Shown one piece after another: positions 48,261 through 58,280 of a DNA stretch of 64,000 nucleotides (its first letter is position 1; each line of letters opens with the position of its first letter). The notes under the pieces are model-generated. The model was not told the DNA's origin. It searched no databases and worked only from the letters and a program-made list of their open reading frames with translations. The stretch spans positions 49,830 to 113,829 of the forward strand of contig SKCR01031834.1 of assembly GCA_019454045.1 (NCBI GenBank), written 5' to 3'. Made by a program: the position numbers and the translations under genes. The stretch comes from Zanthoxylum bungeanum. Its lineage: Eukaryota > Streptophyta > Magnoliopsida > Sapindales > Rutaceae.

Positions 48261-48712
48261 TCAGCCTTAAAGGTTATGCCTAGCTGACCCAACTGTTTGA
48301 TATCAGTAATCATCTGCGACACATGGTGCTCGACAAATGTACCTCTGACATTCGAGAGCGAAAGATCTTCTTCTGCAATTCATACTTTGCGATATAAGGT
48401 TAGATCGATGAAGGTCCTTCAATTTTGCCATCATAGTATAGGGATCCAATCCCTTGTTCTGGCGACGAAATTGAGGGGTCATTGTAGCGAGCATGACAGA
48501 TTGAGCAGTCGAGTTGTCATCGCAATGAGTCTTACAAAGCTTAAGCTCAAGTGGCTGGTCAATTCGGGCTTAGGCCGAGAGGTCTCTCTATCGTATAGAG
48601 CATTCTCTCAGCCCCCAGGACAATCCTGAGGTTCATATCCCAGTCAGGAAAGTTCGCACCATTAAGACATTTTCGCTCATGATAATGTCTCTAACCCCGA
48701 TCTTTCCAGCCA
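48261..48712 (-). pseudogene. copia gag fragment, family A
   Basis: On the minus strand, ATG at 48712 opens MAGKIGVRDI; after a shift near 48650 follow the MNLRIVLGAERMLYTIE and VMLATMTPQF segments typical of the copia gag (UBN2/Retrotran_gag_2) domain, then a region with AKLKDLH. It ends abruptly at 48261 where the family X LTR inserted. Stops and at least two frameshifts make it non-functional. The rest of the element is not found next to it. Confidence 0.85.
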
Positions 48713-49850
48713 TCTTAATTGTAATAGTCTAACTATTCATTAACGATTTTTGGGTACAGTCCAACTGTTACAAAAAAATAATAAAATATTAGTCCAACTA
48801 ATAAATACATAAAATGAAAAAATAAATTGAAAGCGTGTATTGGCAAGTATTTGAACGAAATTGCAAATTCAATACTGGCCTCCCACTATTTTTCGGCGAG
48901 CCTCTAACCCTCTGTTGAGTACTCGGGAAACCTAGTTTCCTAGTGGGCTAGGATCCCTTAAAAACACACAACCTTGACTTTGGCCAACAAGCTGTATGAT
49001 ATTTAACTAGGTAGATCTCTAAGATCAATTGGATCTCATCCAACTCCTAGATCCGGTAGGTGGACCTCCAAGTCCGAAACATATATATAATATATATGCC
49101 AATATATCTAATATATTTTCCTAACCTTTTCCTCTGAATCAACTAAGCCTTGGCTTTGGCTCAACAAGCTTAATGATTCCAGTTAAGCGGGACCCATTGA
49201 CCCTGGAAAACTTCGTAATCCATGTCGATGAACAAGAAATGACCTTGACTTTGGCCAACAAATCACAACTTGCCTAAGACATGCGATATGGAACAAAGCT
49301 TTCATGGTTCAAACACATCTGCGATGGACATTGATCTTGACTTTGGCCAACAAACCAATGCCAATCTTGGATCTTGAGAAAGGTCTCATCATACACCAAT
49401 TTATGATGAGGGTTAATATTTGATGAGGGTTTTTCGCGTAAATGGAAACCAATTTATTATCTTTGATTAGGTCTCATCATACACCTTAAGCATGCATTCT
49501 AAAAGCATAATAAGGGCGATAAATAAAATAATAATGATCTGCGGATGGATATCTCACAAATTATTCCTAGAACAAATCACTCTCTTTCCTCTCCTCAGCT
49601 AGCACTATTCTAACTCTACCCAATTACATAATACAATAAAGAAACCTCATGACATTGAGGGGAAGGTGAGAAGAGAATTACAAAAAGTCAAGAGAAAAAG
49701 GCTGGACACGCAGGTCCAATTTAATAAATTCTAAATTTATTACAACAATTTCCAAAAATGCCCTCACCCGTCTAATATGCATCTGATATACATTATTTAT
49801 ACAATACATCCATGTATTCACACAAAGCATGTTATTCAATCAATCTAATC
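48713..49850 (-). mobile_element. family A copia leader region
   Basis: Aligned in reverse with 23425-24202 plus 42128-42663. It carries four GCCAAAG-loop hairpins and a TATA-like GTATAAATAA near 49795 (minus strand). No coding potential. The precise LTR/leader border and primer site are not clear; a site may be near 49545 but is too mutated to call. Confidence 0.7.
48968..49359 (-). ncRNA. family A leader hairpin array (four hairpins)
   Basis: Hairpins at 48968-48995, 49144-49172, 49240-49265 and 49330-49359. Sense-strand stems: ACAGC/GTTGT, TAAGC/GCTTA, TGAT/GTCA and ATTGGT/ATCAAT. Two positions differ from the A' copy with both partners changed (see findings). Confidence 0.75.
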
Positions 49851-50485
49851 CAATTAATTAATCTTTGAATTAAGTGATCATCCAATGTTCAAACAATGAT
49901 TTGATTTGCGCGAGTCCAGCTCGTTTTAAGAATAAGTACTCAAAGTACATATTCTTGAATTATATCGAACTACAATTTTAAATCCAATTTAATTTGTATT
50001 CAATATTAATTCTTATTTAATTCCAAATTAAATAATTACACTTTATTAATGTGCCTTTACGATTTAGATTCTAAATCTAATCTTAATGGGTCTCAAAGGC
50101 CCAATTAACATCCAATATTAATTAATTAAAGTCCAATGGGCTTTCAATTAATTTCTTAAGGCATGGACTTTGGCAACCAAAGCCCAATAAGGAATCACCA
50201 TTTGCCATAAAATTAATTTTGGCCCAATTAATTATTTAAAGGCTCATTTATTATATTTGGACTTAATGGTATGGTTTTAGGCCCAATTTGGATCCAATCC
50301 AATTGTCCTAAACCAACTTGGCCCAACCAAGCCCATTAGGCCCAAATACAATAATTTTAGCCCAATTCCAAATTAAGTCTAATTAATTAAATTCCAATAT
50401 TCCAAATATCACAAATATTAATTAAAGTATATAACTATAATTAATTATTTAAATTAACATTTCTAAAACACCAATTTAATTAAAT
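49851..50485 (-). mobile_element. probable upstream LTR part of family A
   Basis: AT-rich, rich in GGCCCA words, without coding potential, and lying between the leader and a truncated reverse transcriptase fragment. It contains TTATTTAATT-CCA-AATTAAATAA (50013-50035) and TTAGATT-CTA-AATCTAA (50064-50080), the same palindrome style as the family X LTR. It is probably the U3 of the family A 5' LTR; the left copy is not in the window. Confidence 0.5.
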
Positions 50486-51097
50486 AATCATGTTGAATCT
50501 CTTCAACACTTTGTCAATGTACGTGCTCTAGGAGAGACCAAGAAGCTTTCTAGATCTATCCCGGTAGATCTTTATTCCCAGAATAAAGGCTTGCTTCTCC
50601 CAGATCTTTCATGGAGAATTTAATGAAAGCCAAGCTTTCACCGATTGTAGCATGGGAATGTCATTGCCAATAAGCAATACATCATCAAAGTAATGGACAT
50701 GAATGTTAGTGCACTCCAACTAACCTTCTTATATACACAAGGATCATCCTCGTTTTGAACGAAATCATTTTCTTTTATGATCTCATCAAAACGTTGGTTC
50801 TAAGAACGCGATGTTTACTTCAATCAATAAATGGATCGATTTAACTTGCAAACCTTATCTGCATGTTTTGGTACGACAAAACCGTCAGGCTGTTGCATAT
50901 AAAAAATCCTCCAAAAGGTTTCCGTTAAGGAAAGCGGTTTTGACGTCCATCTGCCATATTTAGTAATCGAAATATGCAGAAATAACAAGCATTATCTAAA
51001 TGGATTTAATCATGGCAACTGGTGAAAAAGTTTCATCATAATCGACACCATGTCGTTGACGATACCCTTTCGCTACAAGCCTAGCTTTGACTTTAGA
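50486..51097 (-). pseudogene. copia reverse transcriptase fragment
   Basis: The minus strand gives the copia landmarks in order: [20 protein letters not shown] (51085 down to about 51025), QMDVKTAFLNGNLLED near 50950, the catalytic YFDDVLLIGND near 50690 (YVDD-type), and LGIKIYRDRSRKLLGLS near 50560. Frameshifts and stops separate them. It ends at the RFNM codons near 50486, where the family A LTR-like sequence begins, so it is an older copia element interrupted by A. Confidence 0.85.
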
Positions 51098-52670
51098 TTA
51101 TAACTTGTGTTTCTGAAATCAAAAGTGAGATCCGTAAATGCTGACATAAACTAGACAAAATAAGCTCTATTTTATTAAAATTTCAGCCTCTAATTCATTC
51201 CCAATTAAGTACAATGAATTTTAAAGTTAGACGTCAAGCCATGAGTTTTCGACGACTTAATAGAATCTAAATTTCTGCTCCCGCACTTTTGTAACTCCAA
51301 ACCTTATACTATAAAAATTTGTAGACCACGCTTATAAGTTAGTAACTCAACAAAGTCAAGTATTCATGTATTGATTATTCTATTTATTGATCAGAATCAT
51401 ATTTCACAACTTATATTCTAATAAAGTTTATCGATTATAGATTATCGGCAGGAAATGTGACTTTCTTCAACACCGTGAAGTAGTTCCAGTCAGTTTCCAA
51501 ATCAGTGAGTGGATATTTTATTTTCATAATGTTTTATTGATTTTATAAAGTTATATGAATTTATTTATATTCAAGTTATTCTTTGAGATGAGACAAAGTT
51601 GCCAAAATATTTTGATGAGTTAAAAAATATTTTTAGACCAATTAAGAAATGTTATCATGCTTTTGATATTTTGAGATGAATTTTTTTTATGAATTTTTAT
51701 TTATTTTTTATTTTTATAGATTGGGGGAAAACCCAATCTAAGAGATTTTTGGAATTGACGGATTATGGAATTGACGAATATAGTAGACATGTGCACATGT
51801 AGTTTCAGGACTAGGGGACAATGTTATATGAAGCCCCTAGATCCTAGTTCGGGGCCAGGATGACAACATTGATTAGCGCGCATGTCTCTAGTTCAGTGAC
51901 TTGAGGGACGACGAGACGTAACACCCCAAGGCACTAGTTAGGTGTGTGGGGATACAACGATACGTAACGCCCCCATACGTCAGTTGATTTCCAGATGAGA
52001 TTTTCATAAATGACAGTTTTATGAAAGAGTTTCATAAATAATTAATTTTATGAGAGATCTCAGAGTTTACAGAAAGAAAATTGTTTTAAAGTTTTACAAA
52101 AAAAGATTTATTTTCAGACAAAAAGAATTTTCAGAGAAGATTAGATTTTCTTGTAAAATAAGATGATTTCGGTTTCAGAAAATAATTTTTCATAAAGTAT
52201 TTTAGTTCTTGTTTTAAACTGTCCACTCACTAGGTCATTCAAACGATCTAACCCACACTCTCCAGTGTTTTGTTTTGCATGTCTACTGAGAGGACGAGCT
52301 TGAGAGGATGGATACTGATGGCATTCACTAAGGTTATTGGGTCCACATATCAGTCAGGTCTGAGATATATGGATCGGTCAAAGTCAATGTTGTAATAGTT
52401 AAAGTACAAGTCGTATTTTAGTTTCATGAGAGTCTTACTTAAAGTTGTCAGAGTCAAAGTTACCAGAGTTTAGCATAATAAGTTCAGAGTTATAAAAGAC
52501 AAAGTTTTCTTAATGAAATTAAGTTGGGCAAGTGGCCCTCAAGTGTAAGTGTGTGATTCATGTTTGTCAAATAATTAGAAAAGTAATAGTTAAAATAGTC
52601 TGTCAGTTAGTTAGAGGTTAAATGTGATAGGGTGTTTTGCTGGTAGCATCTCTGAGAGGGGGATGTCACA
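51098..52670 (+). mobile_element. probable gypsy (chromovirus-type) LTR
   Basis: The 3' end GGGGGATGTCACA followed by a TTGGTATCA primer-like site is typical of Tekay/Del-type chromovirus LTRs. Repeated GTAACGCCC/GTAACACCCC phrases lie near 51920-51990. No coding potential. The left border is not determined; the LTR probably starts some way inside this interval. Confidence 0.5.
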
Positions 52671-52673
52671 AAG

Positions 52674-52690
52674 TTGGTATCATAGAATCG
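52674..52690 (+). other. degenerate primer-binding site
   Basis: TTGGTATCATAGAATCG, three bases after the LTR end; the first nine bases match the initiator tRNA-Met site used by chromoviruses. Confidence 0.55.
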
Positions 52691-53733
52691 TCTAAGGAGT
52701 CAGTGACTGCAATGGGTAGAGTTATGGGGTCTTGTATACGTAGTATGCATGTGGTACTTGTATGCGAGACACTACCTCTCCAGTATCTGATCCTCAAGTA
52801 TGTCCTCAAGACCTATAGAAAAGTTAGTAAGATTTCAGAGAATTATTTGAATATCCCTCCAATAATTTGAAACTAGAATCCTTCTGCAACTATTCAAAGA
52901 TGACACCCAAAGTTCAAGCATGATATGTGATAAAAACAACTAGTGAAATATATACCTGAAGGATTAAAAAGAGAGAAAGCTAGAAGAAAATGTAAAAAAC
53001 AAATAAAGATGTTTATACTTAAAGTAAGTCGAGATAATAGATTGAATAGAAATAGAATTGATAGTAATAAAAATGCACAAGCTTGTTGTAGCAAGGAGAA
53101 TATAATGAGTAGTTTGAGATATAAGAATGACAGATAGACTCAAGTAAGATTTATTTCCTCCTCAAAAAATCCCATAAAGTAGATCCAGTAATTTTCGAGA
53201 CCTATATATGTATAGCAAGCTTTTCGAAGGATGGAAGATAGTTAAATAAGAAAAAGAAGCAAGAGCTCGAATCTAGTTGTGAAGATTCCTAATAGGTTTG
53301 AGGTACCTAGAAGAACATAAGGGTTTCAGATACCATAGCCTAGAATCAAGACTAAGTAAGACCAATATCATAAGAAGGAGCAAATTGATTATATTCGCAA
53401 AGGAGTCTAATGTAGGTGAAACCGTAACTTGACCATTGCCCGACCCCGTAGAAGTTCTAGATAGGAAAAAATCCTAATAGGGTCTATCTCATACCTATTC
53501 TAAAATAGGTAATAGATTAAGTTAGAGCAATCTATAAATGACAGCAGTACAAAAGTATTGAACACCGTTTGACATTCAGACCTTATTGAACAGAATAGAT
53601 AAAAGTATCTGTAAGAAGACTTAGTACACACCACAGTATACCAAGAAATAGAAATAGAAATAAAAAAATGTTAAGAGATAAGACTACTGGATAAAGATCC
53701 ATCAAAACTGTAGAAATCAGTAAGAGAGCCAAG
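52691..53733 (+). mobile_element. decayed interior of the chromovirus-type element
   Basis: Short lysine- and arginine-rich open frames (for example 52943-53137) may be gag debris, but no domain is recognisable. The region stops at 53733 where the LTR of T2 begins. Confidence 0.35.
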
Positions 53734-55546
53734 TGTAGCACCTTGCGTAGACAAGCTCGTTGTAGGAGCGAAGTGGGGTTTACCGCTATGCCTATGATGT
53801 TCGGCGACCATGACACCGTTGGGATCGCAGCCTGTAGCGAGTACGGATTAGCTCGCGAGGGACTAAATCGAAGAATGAATGAGTTGCCACCCAATGTGAA
53901 CTGGGAAAGATTTAAGGCCGCACTCACCCCTCGTAAGGGAAGACCTCAAACTGTTGGGTTCGGAATGGTCCTTTACTTATTCCAGTATAATGTACGGGTT
54001 TAAACAATGGTATAGTCAAGTCTTATGCAGTTCATGCAAGACAATTCAAATAAAGACAAATTTGCACACCCGTAAATATTAATAAAAATAATATGGCTCC
54101 ACACAAAGATATAATTAAATCACTCATGCATAATATAAGGCGACTGATTAATGAAATAAATTAAAATGAACGATGTAAAATGTAAAGAAGAGGAAAAGTA
54201 TAATACAAATAATTAACCACACACGTATAATGCAGAATGAATAACTAGAGCAGTAAAAATGCATAAAATATAAAGAAAGAGGTCGATGCATATTTGAGTA
54301 TTTCCCAAGTAGCATGTGGAGTTATATCCCAAGTATAAACCGCACTACCGTCCATTCGGATTCGGCTACGAAATTTACGTCTGGGTTTTTATCTGATATA
54401 CCGGAAGGGATAATAACACGCATAATCATCAATGCAATGTAAACGGACACAAAAAAATAGATGCGATATAATATAACAATGCATATACATATAATCATCA
54501 ACAAACATAAACAAAATAAAGGTGAAATAATAAAATAACAATAAAAGTGAAGAAATAGATAAAACAAATAAATAACAAAATGCCAAAGAAGAAATGTGGC
54601 CAGAGATTTGGCCATTTTTGATGTAGGACTTCGCATACCCGGCTGGACGTATTTCACGTCCAGCCAGGCATGCAACGTCCGGAACTATGAAAATAAATAT
54701 GGTAAGGGTGCCCTTAGGTCTTACCTTTTAAGTTGCTTTCTCGGAAGTGTGTTAGGCCGTCGCCGGAAGGATCACTATTTCACTATTTTCAGTTGCTGGT
54801 TCGCTGTTTCTGGTTGTTGGTCGTTGTTTCTGGTTGCTGTTTCAGTTCCTTGTTTGCTATTTCGATTTCTGGTTGCTGTTTCAGTTTCTGGTTGCTGTTT
54901 CACGATTTTTGGTTGCTGTTTAATGGTTTTTGGTTTCTGTTTCATGGTTTTTGGTTGCTGTTTCAAGGTTTTTCTTTCTTCTCTCTTTTTTCTCTCTGTT
55001 TTTTATTGTTGTTTTTCCTCTCTATATTTTTTTTGCTCTCATTTTCTCTCTATTTTTTCGGTGATTCTCCTTTTTTTTCGTTGTTGTTCTCTAGGGTTGC
55101 CGCCACTCTCCAGTTTTGTCTTAAGATTTGGTATATTTTATAATGATTTGAAGGGATCTCCAAATAGGGAAACAAATCATGTTTATTTGGGAAATATATT
55201 ATCAAATTATTTTTGGGAATAAAATCTTATAAATTTGGTGATGAGGGGATCTCAAATATTTGTTAAGTTTGGCAAGAAGGGGATTTCAAATCTTTGTTAA
55301 TTTTGGCAAGTGATGAGAGGATTTGCGTGCATGGGGTTTTGGGCTGCATGGGCCGAGGCTAAGTTTTGAAGCAGAGGCTTGACTGAGTGAATCTGAGGCT
55401 GGCTAGTGAGTCTGAATCCGATGAGGTGCTAATTTTGGAGGTTTTACTTTCTTCCGGCATTCGTTTTTCGTAACTTCCGTAACTTTTCAAGTACTGGCTC
55501 CATACGAGGCTCATCATCGGGCTCATGCAAAAATGCAGTGTCTACA
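53734..55546 (-). mobile_element. T2 Tat/Ogre-like element, 3' LTR
   Basis: It runs from TGTAGCACC to GTGTCTACA on the plus strand, so both ends have TGTAG/CTACA symmetry. Blocks shared with the T1 LTRs: U5 block (53840-53990), the CGCACTACCGTCCATTCGG block near 54340, and the final ~100 bases. The pyrimidine-rich frames at 54596-55222 are low-complexity U3 sequence, not genes. The other LTR lies beyond 64000. Confidence 0.88.
53890..53976 (-). ncRNA. conserved U5 double hairpin, T2 LTR
   Basis: CCCAATGTGAACTGGG at 53890-53905 and GTAAGGGA...TCCTTTAC at 53933-53976 match the two hairpins of the T1 LTRs. In the first, the fourth pair is A-T here and G-C in T1. Confidence 0.55.
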
Positions 55547-55562
55547 GTCGCCCCTAATTTGA
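55547..55562 (-). other. T2 polypurine tract
   Basis: The minus strand reads AAATTAGGGGCGAC and then CTG-type LTR start TGTAGACACTG. It is in the same position and form as the T1 tract. Confidence 0.75.
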
Positions 55563-55639
55563 TGGGGCTTGTGCAGTGTGTGATAGTGGCAACCCTATCA
55601 AAGTCATGCATGCATTTTCACTTACCTGATCCGTTCTCA

Positions 55640-56610
55640 TTCTCGAGGCTTTTTACTCGTCCTCATTCCCGAGGTTATTCTCCATTCTCGGAGTTCTTCT
55701 CCATTCCTGGAGATATTCGTCCTCATTCCCGAGGTTGCTATATTCCTCTCCATTCTCAGAGTTCGTCTCAATTCTTGGAGTTGCTCGTCCTCATTCCTGA
55801 GGTTCCTCTCCATTCTCGAAGTTCGTCTCTATTCTTGGAGTTGCTCATCCACATTCCTGATGTTCCTCTCCATTCTCGGAGTTCATCTCCATTCTTGGAG
55901 TTGCTCGTCCTCATTCATGAGGTTCCTCTCCATTCCCGGAGTTCATCTCCATTCTTGGAGTTCCTCGTCCCATTCCATTCTCGGAGTTCCTCTCCATTCC
56001 CAGAGTTCTTCGTCCTCATTCCCGAGGTTCCTCTTCATTCTCGAAGTTCGTCTCCATTCTTGGAGTTGCTCATCCTCATTCCCGAGGTTGCTCTATTCCT
56101 CTCTATTCTGGGAGTTCTTCTCCATTCTTGGAGTTTCTCATCCTCATTCCCGAGGTTCCTCTCCATTCTTCGAGTTGCTCGTCCTCATTCATGAGGTTCC
56201 TCTCCATTCCCGGAGTTCATCTTCATTCTTGGAGTTCCTCGTCCTCATTCCATTCTCGGAGTTCCTCTCTATTCCCGGAGTTCTTCATCCTCATTCCCGA
56301 GTTTCCTCTTCATTCTCGAAGTTCGTCTCCATTCTTGGAGTTACTCATCCTCATTCCCGAGGTTTCTCTATTCCTCTATATTCTGGGAGTTCTTCTCCAT
56401 TCTTGGAGTTGCTCATCCTCATTCCCGAGGTTCCTCTCCATTCTTCGAGTTGCTCGTCCTTATTCCTGATGTTCCTCTCCATCCTCGGAGTTCGTCTCCA
56501 TTCTTGGAGTTCTTCTCCATTCATGGAGTTTGTCTCCATTCTTGGAGTTCTTCGTCCTCATTCCATTCTTGGAGTTCCTCTCCATTCCCAGAGTTATTCG
56601 TCCTCATCGC
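55640..56610 (-). repeat. T2 3' UTR minisatellite, ~22-bp units in higher-order blocks
   Basis: Built from short units such as CTCCATTCTTGGAG, CTCCATTCTCGGAG and CCTCATTCCTGAGG joined by GTT(C/G)(C/T)TC, with longer repeats of several units. Most units are inverted repeats around ATTC. Long plus-strand frames through it (for example 55860-56600) are repeat artefacts. It occupies the same place as the T1 minisatellites. Confidence 0.9.
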
Positions 56611-56816
56611 TTTTTCTTTTCTCTTCAAAGTCTGCGAACAAAAAACAAAAATTGTGTGTATGCAACATGTATGCATATATGCATGGATGCATTCCCTATT
56701 CTGATGGGGTTTATTTGTCTTATTGGCTTGATGTCATCCTTGGTTAGGCCTTCTTTACACTGGAGGGTTTTCTTCACCCCTTTAGGAATCTTATTGGCCT
56801 TTGGTGCCCTTTGCAT

Positions 56817-56823
56817 ATAAAAA
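56817..56823 (+). promoter_or_regulatory. TATA-like box upstream of the antisense ORF
   Basis: TATAAAA lies 80 bases before the ATG at 56904, on the strand opposite to the element's genes. It could drive the antisense ORF; this is inferred from position only. Confidence 0.4.
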
Positions 56824-56903
56824 GCTTTGCTCTCCCCATTGGCCTGCTTACAATTTACTTCTACCAATTCTCCTTCGGTGGTTGCTCAGTTCTCTTTGGT
56901 CCC

Positions 56904-57260
56904 ATGGCTCAGGATCCCATTGTGTCCCTTATTCGCGAGGTGGTAGAATGGTTATCCCTAGACCTGGCTCAGCTTTATGCTATTCGCTACCTGCATCGGG
57001 TCAAGGTGGATTACGCCTTTTTGAAAGTGGCCTCATCCTTTTGGGATACTGAAAATCATGTCTTCCGATTCCCAGATTTTGAAATATGCCCTCTCCATGA
57101 GGAGTTTGCTGATATTTTCGACTTGCATTTTTCTCCTACTACCCTTCTAGTGATGCCGCGTTTCCAATGTCAATACCCTCGGGAAGCCTCCGAAGCTTTC
57201 CTTTGCTGTCCTGAAGATGCGAAAAAGATATTGCCTTGTGCTTCGTCCATTGAGTTATAG
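56904..57260 (+). CDS. antisense ORF of the Tat/Ogre-like element (aORF)
   Basis: A 118-codon frame on the strand opposite to gag-pol, between the integrase end and the 3' LTR. It begins MAQDPIVSLIREVVEWLSLD and includes FWDTENHVFRFPDFEICPLHEEF, a pattern like that of additional ORFs described in Tat/Ogre elements and of plant-mobile-domain-like proteins (aromatic run, CP, acidic EEF/EEY). The TAG at 57258 is probably a disabling stop: similar reading potential continues at 57270-57340 in another frame and at 57658-57870, where W-rich segments lie. Between the latter a T-rich stretch ending in ATAG (57628-57651) could be an intron end. Function unknown; a role in silencing escape or regulation has been suggested for such ORFs but is not shown here. 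Confidence 0.6.
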   Translation: MAQDPIVSLIREVVEWLSLDLAQLYAIRYLHRVKVDYAFLKVASSFWDTENHVFRFPDFEICPLHEEFADIFDLHFSPTTLLVMPRFQCQYPREASEAFLCCPEDAKKILPCASSIEL

Positions 57261-57657
57261 GTCTTTTTATGTGTATCTTCCAGGATGGAGGTAGGGTCCT
57301 ATCCCTGGAGGAGTGTAGTCTTATTCTGTATCTTGGCCCAATACCTCTTAGTGAGTTGTGATAGTATAAGAGGCGACAATCGTTTATTGCACATCATCTA
57401 GGGAATCCGATGTGGTCATGACCCCTCCCCCGTTATCTTGGTCAAGACGCTTCATGGTTTAGACAAGATAAAGCACCATCCTGTAAGCCGATTTCTCGGG
57501 AGTCCCTTTGTCTTACAAGTTCGTCCTATCTTTTGCCTAAGCTGTCCTTTCGGATTTTCAACTTAGCGAATTGCTCTATCTTGCCTGAGTCGCCTTCTCA
57601 GGTTTTCAACTCAGCGAGCTAATTTTTCTTTATTTTTTTTTTTTTTTATAGATCTGG

Positions 57658-58002
57658 TTGCAAGGAAAGTCAAGGCTATTGGTTCATCTTCCGGCTCCTG
57701 TCTTTGTTTCTTATGGCCCTTGTCACCACCTTGCTCGGGCCTTAATGAAGAAAAACCTTCCTTATGCGGAATGGCACGAATGGCTGATGCGCCTCACTAC
57801 TGAAAACATCGCGTGTATGTGTCCTTGGTGGTCTCTTACTCATGTCACCGTGGATTTCCTCGGGCACTGCATACCCCTTCTCCATTCTTGGAGTTGCTCA
57901 TCCTCATTCCCGAGGTTTCTCTCCATTCTTGGAGCTGCTAGTCCTCATTCCCGAGGTTCCTCTCCTGGATCTTCTGACCTTGGTCCAGCATCTAAGAAAT
58001 AA
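57658..58002 (+). pseudogene. probable downstream part of the antisense ORF
   Basis: Open frame of 114 codons containing HLPAPVFVSYGPCHHLA and a WHEWLMRLTTENIACMCPWW stretch, rich in tryptophan and histidine. From about 57880 it runs into minisatellite-type units (CTCCATTCTTGGAG), so the true C-terminus is lost or replaced. Confidence 0.45.
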
Positions 58003-58280
58003 AAGACGTGATTAGTAATTGCTTGACTCTAATCTTTCCCGGTTAGCTGGGATTTATGCAATCTATGAACATCTTCAACATTTGTTACAATAAAGGCGTT
58101 TGCATTACTTCTTAGTACATATGTAGGAAATAATTACATTGCAAGGATACCTCTGTTGCTAACTGTTCCTCACGGATTTTAAAATTAACCATTTTTCTCG
58201 CTCACTCATGCTCTATATTTTTCTTGGGCTGTCCTTTGCGGATTTTCAACCCAACGAGCCCTTTTTTTTTATGCAAAGTA

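Noticed and set aside
54596..55222. 208-codon plus-strand ORF rich in Phe, Leu, Cys with apparent membrane segments
   Set aside because: Pyrimidine-rich low-complexity sequence inside the T2 LTR, shared in style with the U3 of other Tat LTRs; hydrophobicity is due to T-rich codons.
55538..56747. Long plus-strand ORFs of 218 and 295 codons rich in serine and leucine
   Set aside because: They run through the T2 minisatellite; their composition follows from the repeat units.
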